Assembly (NCBI GenBank): GCA_004802725.1
Contig: SGPM01000309.1
Coordinates: forward strand, 1 to 32,219
From: Antrodiella citrinella
Taxonomy: Eukaryota; Basidiomycota; Agaricomycetes; Polyporales; Steccherinaceae
Direction: 5' to 3'
Length of the DNA stretch: 32,219 bases
Shown: positions 22,014 to 31,474 of the stretch, piece after piece
Layout of the letters: each line of letters begins with the position of its first letter
Position numbering within the stretch: position 1 is the first letter of the stretch
The notes under the pieces: generated by a model
The model's input: only the letters and a program-made list of their open reading frames with translations
Databases searched by the model: none
What the model was told of the DNA's origin: nothing
Made by a program: the position numbers and the translations under genes

Positions 22014-22783
22014 GAGAGGTGAGGTCACAGAGCATCACACGGTGACTGCCTGTGACCCATGAGAGCGGCGAGTGTGAACTTGTGAGGGGTGTACAGACCA
22101 GGTTGTACACTTGAAAACTTATGTAAATACATTGTTTTATGGTGTTCTCACAGTACACAAAGTACCAGGTCATATAGCCAGATCCCATGAGCTCTGGCTG
22201 GAATTGAACCTACCGGCCAGCGAGCACACTGGGCGCCTGATGTGTCGTGTTTCGAAGTGGTCGCGAAGAGTCGCCGAAGATGTTGCTCTAGCATGTTTCC
22301 CTTCTTTCAACTCAGTCTCTTCTTACTTTCTTTATTTTATTTCTCACACGTGTAATGGTTTGACAGCAGTTTGAGGATGGTTGGAGTCATTTTGTAAGAC
22401 ATCGGGAGATACACGGACTATGTGGTGGAAGTGTTCGAGGTTGTGGGGAGTTTGAACGTAAACCCAAGCTACATGCAGATTCCCGACCTTGAGAATGGGT
22501 GCACGACCGCGCACGCAGGTAGTGAGTTTGTATGATTCCGAGCAGGACTGTGAGGTCCAAGTTGAGCCGCTGGGGCGGCAGCTGGGCAGCTTCTCGGGGA
22601 TGTCACATGCGTGCTCGTCCAAATACATCCCGAAGGACGGTGTGTGTAAAATATCGCCGAAGCAGGCGTTGCCAATAGGGTATTCGTGGCATGACAGTGT
22701 ATACAGGATCATATTGCAGACTCGACAGACGTGCAGTGACACTGTGACATACAGACATAGCAGCGTGACTACCAAATGTGGAT

Positions 22784-22851
22784 TCGGGCCTCTCCGTAAA
22801 TCTGCGTATGCGAGCGCTATGCATATGCGGCCAATTTTGAAAGACCCTAAT
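22784..22851 (-). repeat. right terminal inverted repeat (68 bp)
   Basis: This is the exact reverse complement of 21946-22013. Confidence 0.9.
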
Positions 22852-23954
22852 AATTGTAAATTAATGAAGATACACACATGCAAATGTTGCATCATTTTTC
22901 TTTATCTTTGTTTATGCGGAGAATATGGGATCGAGTGGCTGTATTGTGTGGACGCTGACATCTGCGCCGACCGTACCCCCCGTCCTTGCGCAGCGTCCCG
23001 ACCAAGTACAACCTCATTGTTCGTCTGTGGACGCACACATTTCATCATTCTAGAGAACCTTCGAAGTACCTCCCTGACGCTCGCGGTTGTCTTGGAGCAC
23101 CTGCAGGTAAGTGCGTCACAATAATACAGTCTACTACTTGGTGGCTAATCACTGTGAACGGGACTTCATCTACTACGCGTACTCCTTCTACGGTTACCTT
23201 TTCGAGGAGCGCAACCTCTCTCGCTACCGCATCCTTGTCAGCAAGATTATGGACGGCAGCGCGACTCTCACCAGCAGTCTCACCGCTTCCGCGGTTGCCC
23301 GGTCTAAACGACGATCACCAAGTCGGATGATGTGCGTGGGCCCGTTGAACATGCTACCGACGGTCAACGACCTGTACGATACATCATGTTATTAGTACTC
23401 CAAGCCTGAGCTCATGCGCTTTGGCCATATATATCACACAAAGGCCTTGTGTTCGCATAGCGAACTTCCGCAGAAGATGAGGCCCAATAGGTCAAAATCT
23501 GGTGGAACGATGGAAGGAAGTTAGTCCGACAGTAGAAGGATGTGGCGTAATCGCCTCTCAGGCAACGTCTGGAGGATGTAAATGTGGCGTACAACATGAG
23601 AGAGCTTGAAAACAGAATGGATAATGGGTTCCGTAGGAAGACACCATGAGAATTTGATCTTCTCTCAATGGAGAAATCGTCTGAAAATGGCCATGATGTT
23701 GTTGCTTTCTGGTTGTTCTTGTCAACTTCTTGAAGGCCTCGTGTGCTCTTCCAGGCGTTTGGTGAGATATCCGATCAATGTCAACACATGTACACATTTC
23801 TTCTTCCACCAAGAAGTCAACCATCTTACCACAGGCAATTGCCAGTGCGTTTGTCGGTGTCTCGCAGTATTTAAACACACCTACTAGTATGAGGGCTTAC
23901 GACCGCATCGCATCCTCTCTTTGTTCCCTCCAATCTCATTCGTCTTTCGTTGCC
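22852..23954. other. intergenic with a possible coding scrap near 23110-23330
   Basis: A plus-strand frame around 23115-23300 reads LVANHCERDFIYYAYSFYGY...RYRILVSKIMDGSATL, preceded by LTLAVVLEHLQ and a gtaagt. It could be an exon relic but matches nothing recognised. The remainder up to 23860 shows no gene. Confidence 0.3.
23868..23875 (+). promoter_or_regulatory. TATA-like box for the gene at 23955
   Basis: The sequence tatttaaa lies 87 bp upstream of ATG 23955. Confidence 0.5.
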
Positions 23955-25046
23955 ATGGGCAAATCATACTTTGACCTGATGCCAACTACCGACACCCCTC
24001 ATGATGTCTTCCTCACCGGTCCCGGTGTTTCGTGGAGCCCCAGACCGCGAGACGCGCCTTTGCCGTCAACTTACCCCGAAACTGCTGTTGACTACCTTCA
24101 TGACAACTCACTCAACCCCTGCCAGGAGCCAACGTATGCTCGACCTTTCACTCCCACACCAACGTCTTCCACCAGACCATCACCTCCCAGCATGCTTTTG
24201 CATGCGACGACGGAGTCTCACGAAGCCGATGACTTGGGTAACCCCGGTCGTCCAGCTGAAAAGTCATTCGCTGCCGTCGGCTTTGCACCTCCGAAGCCAA
24301 AGTCAGCTCTAGGCAGTCCTATACACTGCAATCAAGACATCCACGGCTGCGACTGCTGCGACTGCGATCAGGATGATCTCTACCATGTTGTCGTCTGTGG
24401 AGTGCAGCCGGGGATCTACCGTGACAAGTACGCACTTTCTTGTTTTATCTTACAAACTTGAATGAGTACTCAACCACCGGCACGCCTTAGGTTCACTGCT
24501 TATAACTGCATGGCGGGCCCTGATGGAATCCTGCGCCCTGCTCGCAACCGCTGCGCAGCAGCTCTTATGTTCTCCCGTCTGTACATGGCTGGGAAGGTCA
24601 GGTTGACATACGCACCTAGCCTCTAGGAACGCGAATGGTCCTTCCAGGATGGTTGTGTTTACGCTGGTGGTTGCATCTCTTTGCGTTGTCGTACATCTCT
24701 TCTTGCTGCACCTTTCTTATCGTCGGTCGTATCTTGCTGCACCTTTCTTATCGTCGCACCTTTCTTATCGTCGTATCTTTCCTCCGTCGCATCTTTCCCT
24801 CCGTCCGTACCTTTCCCCCTACCTTTCCCCTCATCATACCTTTGTCTCACCTTTCTTCAAGTTGCCCTCTTGCATCACAGTTACCCTGTGTCGCTTCCGT
24901 CTGCCTATCCTGTCGTTTTGTTTCAGTCTGGGTTCTTGGTCTGTTTTGCCCCCCTTTCCCTCCCCATCATGACATCCGTGATCTCTCCCCCTCCTCCTCC
25001 CCAAAAACAAAAATGTCATCCCGTCCTCACATCGCCAATGGCTTGA
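23955..25046 (+). CDS. possible RNase H1 N-terminal/viroplasmin-like domain protein
   Basis: Exon 1 (23955-24427) and exon 2 (24491-24596) are joined by a 63-nt intron in phase 2. The first 110 or so residues are Pro/Ser/Thr-rich and probably disordered. A short Cys/Asp run (CDCCDCDQDD) follows, then DLYHVVVCGVQPGIYRD and KFTAYNCMAGPDG...AALMFSRLYMAGK. The VV-G-x-x-PGIY signature followed by a helix ending in a Phe/Tyr pattern resembles the small hybrid-binding domain at the N-terminus of RNase H1 (viroplasmin fold), which occurs in many Agaricomycete proteins. No RNase H catalytic part is present. A third exon (24648-25046) after a 51-nt intron would add a pyrimidine-repeat-encoded Leu/Ser/Pro tail. 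If that intron is retained, the protein ends at 24626. Domain assignment is tentative. Confidence 0.5.
24702..24855 (+). repeat. pyrimidine-rich tandem repeat
   Basis: The unit cttgctgcacctttcttatcgtcg recurs at 24702 and 24733, and shortened copies of cacctttcttatcgtcg and looser cytosine/thymine-rich variants (catctttccctccgtc, acctttcccc) follow to about 24855. The repeat lies in the putative third exon of the preceding gene. Confidence 0.75.
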
Positions 25047-25813
25047 ATTGACAGCGTACTCTATTACTTCCTAATGTATCTTGATTGCAACGATTCAGTG
25101 TCGGGACACTCTTCCGCTCATAGGCTCAGATCAAGCGCCTCACACGGAACGTGAGAGGGGCTTGTCGCAAAGTAGGGTCTTTACTAGGGACATGTTTTGA
25201 TACAAATTTGATAGTACCTGTTTGTAATGACATAAGAAATCAAGCTTATCCTAGTCTACGCAGATTTTGTTATCGAGTTACTAAGTATCCGGTGCGCACT
25301 CTCAAGGAGTAAGTGGTCAATTTCACGCAATAAAAGATATGTATACAGTGTTGTCAATTAAGGGACCATGATATAGAGTACAGAGTATATATGAAGGTGT
25401 GGTGTCGAACATGCTGCACATGCACAGTACCAGACTAAGCAGCACACATACTCAAATCCGACTGCGACCTGTTGGGTCGCCCTGGGTCCTTGTTCGACCT
25501 CTGCGTGTGTAATGAGAGTCACAGCCTGCAGTCGAAGTGGTTCTACATCACAAATTGAGAGTAAAGGTGAAGAGCTTGAGATGGTGCGGGACAGAAGTCC
25601 GAACAATCACATGCAACACACTGCAGGACCTGTATCTAGCCTGTATCCCCACAGTGTCAGCATGACCTGCTGGCCATCTCTTGCAACTGAGTGAGCATTG
25701 CGCGGTAATCCACTGGCACAAGCCCAAGGAAGGCATTGTGACAGTGCTGGCCAGTAAATCCTGGATTCAAGTTCCTAGGTGTCAACGACATCGAGAGCTG
25801 GGCTGATGGTTAT
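25047..25813. other. intergenic, nothing recognised
   Basis: No gene-like frame or recognisable repeat is seen between the preceding gene and the first LTR. Confidence 0.45.
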
Positions 25814-26156
25814 TGTTGTAAAGTGGCAAGGATAGCACACGAGAGTGGGGGGAATAAACAGATGAATTCGAAAGATGAGAAGTCGGAGTTTAAATACATG
25901 TATGGTACAATGCCAAGACACTGGAACCAAGACATACAGAAAAGGGGGAAATGATCTGGAGCGTGAAATGGAATGCTCAGTCATGTTAGGAGGTGATTTA
26001 ATATGGTGATTGGAAAGCATAATGAAGAGCGGATAGTATAAAAGAATACGGCTGCGGCATGTATGTGCAGTGAGCCAGGAACGGGGAATGCCGGCGGTAC
26101 GAGTCGGGGATGATGTCAAGCGGATGTAAGAAGATGTGTAAATCGGAATTACAACA
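25814..26156 (-). mobile_element. LTR fragment, family 1 (copy A)
   Basis: Read on the minus strand, this 343-bp block starts TGTTGTAATTCCG and ends CCACTTTACAACA, giving TG...CA ends with an 8-bp inverted terminal pair (TGTTGTAA/TTACAACA). It aligns along its length with the block at 26850-27275 in opposite orientation (shared runs: TTTCCAATCACCAT, ATGACTGAGCA, TTCTGTATGTCTTGG, GTATTTAAACTCCGA, CCCCCACTCTCGTGTGCTATC), but is about 80 bp shorter. It has no matching flanking duplication (gttat left, cacag right). Confidence 0.75.
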
Positions 26157-26837
26157 CACAGAGACACTTTTTTGGTATCCCAGCTAATGTCATTTCACTC
26201 TACAGCTATTACACTACAGAATCAAATCTATGGATCTATGTACTGATCTAGGTAACAGTAGGTAGTAATTCTGCAATTGTAAAATCAGTTCAGCCCCGAC
26301 ATCCACCGCACTTATGGGTGTGTCAATGTGTTTCGATTTCGCACCTTTTGAGATACTAACTGTGGGAAACATCCGAGTTTTGATTTTTGAGGTTTTGAGA
26401 GGCCCGTAGAGATGGAGTGGGTGTTGTGGTGATAGAATGGGATTATATAGGAACTGGGACAGGGAGATACAGATGATGTCATTAGATACTCACAGTGCAG
26501 CTCCTGTTCCGCCTTTGACATCATTGTTCTGCCATATACGGAGGTCTGCCGTCGACAGGCGTCTATTTGCCGACCGAGCGTCGGGATCCTTGCAACGGCA
26601 ATTGTGAGCTCAATTTTGAGCGTACATCCTGCGGGTTTAAAATCGTGTGAAACGAACGAGTTTCAATTTCCGACTTTTTGGCAGGGGCAGGGACTGGGGA
26701 CAAGATTGCGAGGTCAGTTCTACTCGTACAGCTTCGGACTTTGTACCTACAGTATCGCGCTACAATTCCGCACCTTTCGAGACCCTACTCACACGAAACC
26801 GACCGCTCCTTGATTTCAACATTTTGGCAGGGGGGCT
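26157..26837. other. repeat-flanked spacer, no gene
   Basis: No coding gene is seen. Two related segments, about 26647-26692 and 26796-26836, share a pattern of aaac.ga..., ttgatttca/tttcaattt..., and end in tttttggcagggg or attttggcagggg. They suggest an old short direct duplication or element ends. Confidence 0.4.
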
Positions 26838-26849
26838 GCTAGTATTGTG

Positions 26850-27275
26850 TGTTGTAATTCCGGGTATCCCCGATCTTGCGCCTGATCCCGACGCATGACA
26901 TCTTCTGTCTTACTTCCATATTCATCATTCCAACTCGCCCGACTCCCGAAACCCTTATCTCATCTATATCTCGATCTCTTGCCTTATTTGTCAATACCGG
27001 CATCCTCCGTTCCGGTTCCGTTCTACATACTTGTAGCAGGTATATGCTCTCACATACTCCGCTGCATTCCTCTTTCCAATCACCATTTTAATCACCTCCT
27101 AATATGACTGAGCACTCCATTTCATGCTTCAGTTCCTCTTTAGTAGTTTCTGTATGTCTTGGCTCGTAGTCTTGATTCTGTACCCTACTTGTATTTAAAC
27201 TCCGAACTCTCGACTGTTTAATCTCATCTGTTGATTTCCCCCACTCTCGTGTGCTATCTTTTCCACTTTACAACA
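26850..27275 (+). mobile_element. solo LTR, family 1 (copy B), nested in copy C
   Basis: This 426-bp block runs TGTTGTAATTCC...CCACTTTACAACA with TG...CA ends. It is flanked by a perfect 5-bp target duplication, ttgtg, at 26845-26849 and 27276-27280. Its insertion point lies seven bases inside LTR copy C. It is a diverged homologue of copy A at 25814-26156. No primer-binding site, polypurine tract or coding region adjoins, so it is a solo LTR. Confidence 0.85.
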
Positions 27276-27415
27276 TTGTGAACGTGCGAAGTATTGCTCT
27301 CACCTAAGATTGTAACTACTAGCGCAGAGTAGTTTAGGATGAGATTGAATACAACTTCAAGTTCACAACTTCAGAGTTCGTTATCTAATCCGAGATCTCG
27401 ATAACGTCTTAGTTA

Positions 27416-27441
27416 GAGAGAGAGAGAGAGAGAAAGAGAAG
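27416..27441. repeat. GA microsatellite inside LTR copy C
   Basis: A run of agagag... continuing to aaagagaa lies in the segment that matches a shorter ctctctct run in the LTR at 31475-32013. Confidence 0.8.
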
Positions 27442-27863
27442 TGATTCTCGTAATCAAGCTGCTGAACGCGAGAGGACGGTAAGAGTAAGAGTATCTTACT
27501 TCTTAGAGTCCTTCGAGTACGTGTATCATAGTATCTTACTTACGGTACTTAGAACAGCGAGTCAATCTTATCACGCAGAGTGGTAAGGGGAAAGATATTG
27601 ATTGGAAGAGAAATGTCTTTAGTGGATGAAGAAGAAGTCTTTATATACATGTATGAGGCTGTCTTCGAGATCCTTCTAGTAAGTACATTGTTATACAGAC
27701 AAGTCTTTGAGAGTTATTGAGTCGTATTGTCGAAGCCCGAGAGGTGACAATGAAAGATTCAAGAAGGAGCATGGCTGAATGGCTGAAACATTGAGGCGCA
27801 AGGTGTATTGCGTGAGGAAGAGATCTAATCATGAGAAGATAAGTATGGATACACAACAGCTAG

Positions 27864-28879
27864 AACTTGAAGTAGCAGACTTGAGGCAGGTATGGGGATG
27901 TATATGGATCGTAAAGACATCTGAATACATATATCCTGATGTGTAGAATACTGCATAATGGCTGGGATGGGTAGTGGGACATAGACAAAGTCCGTATTTT
28001 GGACAGGGGTGAGGAGGAGAAGGTGAGGATGAAGGTGAAGGCTGAGTATGTCTGACAATCAGAAAGGCGTTCCTGGAGCGTTCACTGAGTGTATTCATAG
28101 AGGAGATGTAAGGTAAACTGCTTCCAGGCTTGTGAAGGGGGGGGGAGTGAATTTATTAGGTGATACTCATCTGCATGGTCCAGATCTATCTATCCAAAGC
28201 TTTCATCATCTCCAAGTAAGTTGTACTAGCATTTAGGCATCCCAGTCTTGAAACTTGAGGGTCCTGTACAGGGAGTCTACTCGGAAACTCAGAGGGGAAG
28301 TAGAGATAAGCTGCAGAGGGGTTGACCTCACCTGCATCAAGTTATGAGACTCTACAGCCAAAAAAGCGACATAGAGCATCATGAAGTGTGATATGCAGCA
28401 TTCCCAGTCCCTCTAATATAATCAGTGGGAGGGGAGAGTGCAAGAGGATAGCCAGACATAGTGGTAAGAGTCAAGGGGGTCCAGGTGTTCAAATCCGGAC
28501 TTTCCAGATCTTGTTCACATGATCATGCAACAACAAATGGTACGATCTGGACGATTAGTTGTTAGAGTTAGTATCAGCCACTCTGACTGAAAGCGGACAC
28601 AGTGTGCCACTCCTTGTGTGCCACTCAGTGTGACAGCCAGAGGAGCAGTCTAGAACTGCAGTGGACACTTTCACATCTTTCACATTCTTCACACTTCACA
28701 CTTCACTATCATTTGGCCACTCAATGGCCAAGATGCTTTGTGACCTGCGTCATGTTTGGACAAAATTCTGACACGTCCATGTCTATAGGAGTCAAGACGC
28801 AAACGAGTTGCACTTCTATCAGCCCGACAAAGAGTTCCTTCCTGAAGGAGTCTTCCGGACCGCAGCCGGATGAGTAGTA
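27864..28879. other. noncoding repeat-like DNA
   Basis: No gene is recognised. There is a poly-G run near 28136-28146. The frame at 28602-28877 (Ser/His/Thr-rich) is not gene-like. Confidence 0.4.
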
Positions 28880-29640
28880 GTGGATGATGAAGACGACTAG
28901 TCGTCTAGATGGAGTATTTTTCTTTCGTTTCCTTTTTCATTTTATCTTGAGTCCGGTTATCGTTTGTTTCATGTCCCCCACTCTCGTTCCGACATGTATT
29001 CGAATATACCATATATTCAAAAGATCATGCCTCCTACATACAAATCTTAGATATTTTCTTGGTGATTTACTCTCATGCCTGAAGAACTTGCTTAGACAGG
29101 TAAGACAAAGAAAGGTCTTTGTTTTTTATAGTTCTATTGTCCAAATTACCTTTATCCCTAAAGGCTCCATTGTTCTATTCTTAATTTCTTATTGTCTTAT
29201 TTTTAGACAATACATTTCTTTTGTTTCAAGTACTCTTTGTACTCAGGGTCTTTGTTCCCAATTCCATTGTATTATTATTAGATTCTTTTATCCATGCCTT
29301 TTCCTTTGTCTATATAGCTATTGTACTATTGTCTGAAATCTCCCGCGCTGAGATTATATAAAGGCTGGTGTAGCAGTAGACTAGGTAGGCACTCGTAGTA
29401 CCTCACCCCCCCACAATAGACTTGTGGTTTCCCTCTCAAACCTACCTTACGTGGTAGTCGTGTTTGAGTGGCTCGTCACTGTGAACGACAGCGTCGAGAG
29501 CGTTTCACCTGGAATTGCTCCCTTCGTCTTTGTTCTTTCTTCTAAACTAAATCTTACAACTACCTAAGAACAACTGAGGTAACTTCCGACTACAGACCAG
29601 TCCGTTTCCCTCAGAGGAAATAAAGTTGGATTTTATATTC
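28880..29640 (+). other. possible LTR-like fragment with TATA box
   Basis: The T-rich stretch starting tgatgaagacgactagtcgtc is followed by a strong TATA (attatataaagg, 29353-29364) and a C-rich leader. It thus looks like an LTR with its promoter, but neither the 3' end, a target duplication nor a second copy could be found. The 150-codon frame at 28884-29336 is hydrophobic and T-rich, and is taken as a by-product of composition. Confidence 0.3.
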
Positions 29641-30124
29641 CGACTTTCCTGCATGTCATTTGTGTCACTTCCTTTGTTCTTTATGCTCTTTATTACCTTA
29701 TCCCTTTATTCTCATCTCAATGGACGTTGTAGGGACATTCCCCTTTGTATAGAATATCATAGAACATCCTGTAGGTGTATATAAGACCACCTCTAGTCTC
29801 TGGAAATAGATCAACTTGTTCCCTTCATCTCTTGTGGATTCTAACATCCCCCTGTTTGTTTTTCTTCATTTGCAGAAGGTATACCTCTGGAAAGGGTGTC
29901 CGTTCTTTTAGAAAATGCCGTTGAGCGTCTTCTATTGCAAGGCCAGCTTTTTACACATAGCTGTAACATGTATCTGACTTATCAAGAATTATGGGACCAG
30001 GATATACAGATTCATAGTAACCATAGATACCCTAGAGAGCATTATGCTTCTTAAATGTAATAATATCTGTGGTTATACAGTTTGCAAGAGAATGGAATTA
30101 AATGTCTTTAAACACTATTTGTAT
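29641..30124. other. AT-rich 3' flank of the TET/JBP gene
   Basis: No gene or clear repeat is seen. The composition shifts to AT-rich, as in the gene that follows. Confidence 0.4.
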
Positions 30125-31330
30125 TTACTGGATAACATTACTATCTATAATGTTGCCCCAGCCCATAAACCCAGCTTCAGGAGTCCAAGCAGCATTTGAA
30201 GAATCAGTATGTAAAACCAAAGACCCCCGCTTACCAACATAATCTAAATTAAAATGAGAAATCTGAGTAGATGGAAACATGATAAAATCTCCACTTTGCA
30301 AAGGAATAACCAGACCAAGCTCAAATAAACATAACTCCCCACCAGTGAACTCACCCAAAGGAAGAACCAAACAAAGATGCAAATCCTTGGCATCCCTGTG
30401 AATATTAGTACAAATATTCATGTTCAGAACAAATCCATGAAAAGGATAAGCTGGGCTGAATTCTTTGAAAGGACTGGATTCCACAGTGATGCTGAGGGTC
30501 TTGGTATCCTCAGGGAGATGGTTATGAAGCTATGACATTTAATTAACACAATAGAACAATATGCAAAATAATCTCACTCACATTGTCTTCAATATATCTG
30601 AATAATGGATTAAAACATGTCTTTAACATGGCATACTCCTCAGCATTGTCAAGACGCTCTTTGGGAGGATAGGGTCCCACCTGACCACGATTGATCTGTT
30701 TAATCCCACCAGAAGAGCTCTCTAGCACAACATTGGAAGGATGAACACCAGGAGGCACCTCATCACCCTAAGAGAACAATAAGTAAATAATACACAGAAA
30801 TAATAAAATCAATTGACCTTTTTACTGTATCTCCTATATGTACAAGTATAATGGACAGAGGAAGATTTCTCTGCTCTACCTTTACTTGAAATTGGGATTC
30901 AGGATTATAATTGATCATGATGCTCTTGACTGAATCAAAAGTGTGTTTGTGAATATCTTCTGGAACATTGCCATTGATAAAGGCCAGAGTCTTGTGGTCT
31001 TTATCAAGTAACAAAATTTCCTTTCTATTAAACGAAGTAAAATTAATCATAGCAAGAACAGAAAGAAAAGATCAACTCACTTATCAAAGACAGATGTTTC
31101 TAACCTCAAGTAGTCTTCAACATTATATCTGTGTCCTGTCTTCTTGTGATATATCTTCTGAAGCTAATAAAAAGACATTAGATTAAAGAATAATAAGGCA
31201 AGATATTCAAACTCACTCTACACACCATATCATCAATGCTATGCACATAAACTGCCTTCTCAGCTGTCATCCTTTCTGTCTTGGTCCACTCTGCCCTTGG
31301 ATCTTTTGCCACAGGATAGGGTCTCTTCAT
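30125..31330 (-). CDS. TET/JBP-family 2-oxoglutarate/Fe(II) dioxygenase (possibly 5'-disrupted)
   Basis: Minus-strand exons 31330-31226, 31163-31081, 31024-30880, 30767-30582 and 30529-30125 are all in phase and give 307 residues from the ATG at 31330. The C-terminal third is a double-stranded beta-helix dioxygenase: iron ligands H217 and D219 (NICTNIHRDAKD), GGELCLFE, SGDFIMFPS, distal His265 (ISHFNL) and Arg274 (GKRGSLVLH) for 2-oxoglutarate. This is the basidiomycete TET/JBP type, which oxidises 5-methylcytosine or thymine in DNA and is known to be expanded with KDZ transposons. Exon 4 has VPPGVHPSNVVLESSSGG. Upstream of the ATG the same frame stays coding-like to the LTR at 31475 (LPHEDAKDYICY...) except for a TGA at 31390-31388, so the original N-terminus was probably longer. 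The intron of 112 nt (30768-30879) is unusually long here. The AT-rich codon use differs from the left-hand genes. Confidence 0.82.
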
Positions 31331-31354
31331 TATTCCCTTGCTAGACAACTGGAA

Positions 31355-31376
31355 GGTGGTCTTCAGGTGGTCTTCA
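31355..31376 (-). repeat. 11-bp tandem duplication upstream of the TET/JBP start
   Basis: The unit ggtggtcttca occurs twice in a row (31355-31365 and 31366-31376). It is not a multiple of three, so it shifts any reading frame through this region. Confidence 0.85.
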
Positions 31377-31474
31377 CAGTGACAAATTCAGGGTGATCTG
31401 CACAAGGTGTGTGTCACTGTGTAACAGATATAGTCTTTGGCATCTTCATGAGGCAGGAGTGTGCAGTGGGGGGA

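Larger units (their letters stand above)
21946..22851. mobile_element. 906-bp non-autonomous DNA transposon with 68-bp perfect TIRs
   Basis: Bases 21946-22013 and 22784-22851 are exact reverse complements over 68 bp. The outer ends read attagggtctttc... and ...gaaagaccctaat. Identity stops abruptly at both inner and outer borders, as expected for terminal inverted repeats. If the TIR proper starts at GGGTC, each side is flanked by TA, which would suit a TA-target (Tc1/mariner-like) element; no longer target duplication is visible. The 770-bp interior holds no transposase-like frame, so the copy is non-autonomous. Perfect arm identity suggests recent activity. The superfamily is uncertain. Confidence 0.8.
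26843..27858 (-). mobile_element. solo LTR, family 2 (copy C), interrupted by LTR copy B
   Basis: On the minus strand it starts TGTTGTGTATCC at 27858 and ends ...GTTCACAATA at 26843. It is flanked by a perfect 5-bp target duplication, gctag, at 26838-26842 and 27859-27863. Removing the insert (26850-27275) and its 5-bp duplication leaves about 585 bp. It is related to the LTR at 31475-32013: matched starts (TGTTGTGTATCC/TGTTATGTATCC), a TATA region (tgtatataaag), CTGTTCTAAGTA, TTCAGCAGCT, CTCTCTAACTAAGA, and matched ends. The final CA has become TA. No internal retroelement sequence adjoins it, so it is a solo LTR left by recombination. Confidence 0.8.

Noticed and set aside
22195..22240. tRNA-like B-box (minus strand ggttcaattcc) inside the inverted-repeat element
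   Set aside because: The T-stem has mismatches, no matching acceptor stem lies about 70 nt upstream, and no A-box was found, so neither a tRNA nor a tRNA-derived SINE can be supported.
22489..23124. Open frame of 211 codons crossing the right terminal repeat
   Set aside because: It spans the exact border of the inverted-repeat element and shows no domain, so it is most likely a chance frame.
28485..28505. Second tRNA-like motif (gttcaaatcc)
   Set aside because: The flanking bases do not form a T-stem and no cloverleaf could be drawn.
28884..29336. 150-codon hydrophobic frame that looks like a membrane protein
   Set aside because: Its hydrophobicity follows from T-rich DNA, there is no domain, and the stretch looks like LTR sequence.
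30820..30845. Possible 16-nt microexon splitting the 112-nt intron of the TET/JBP gene
   Set aside because: It would introduce a stop and break the phase, whereas a single longer intron keeps the frame.
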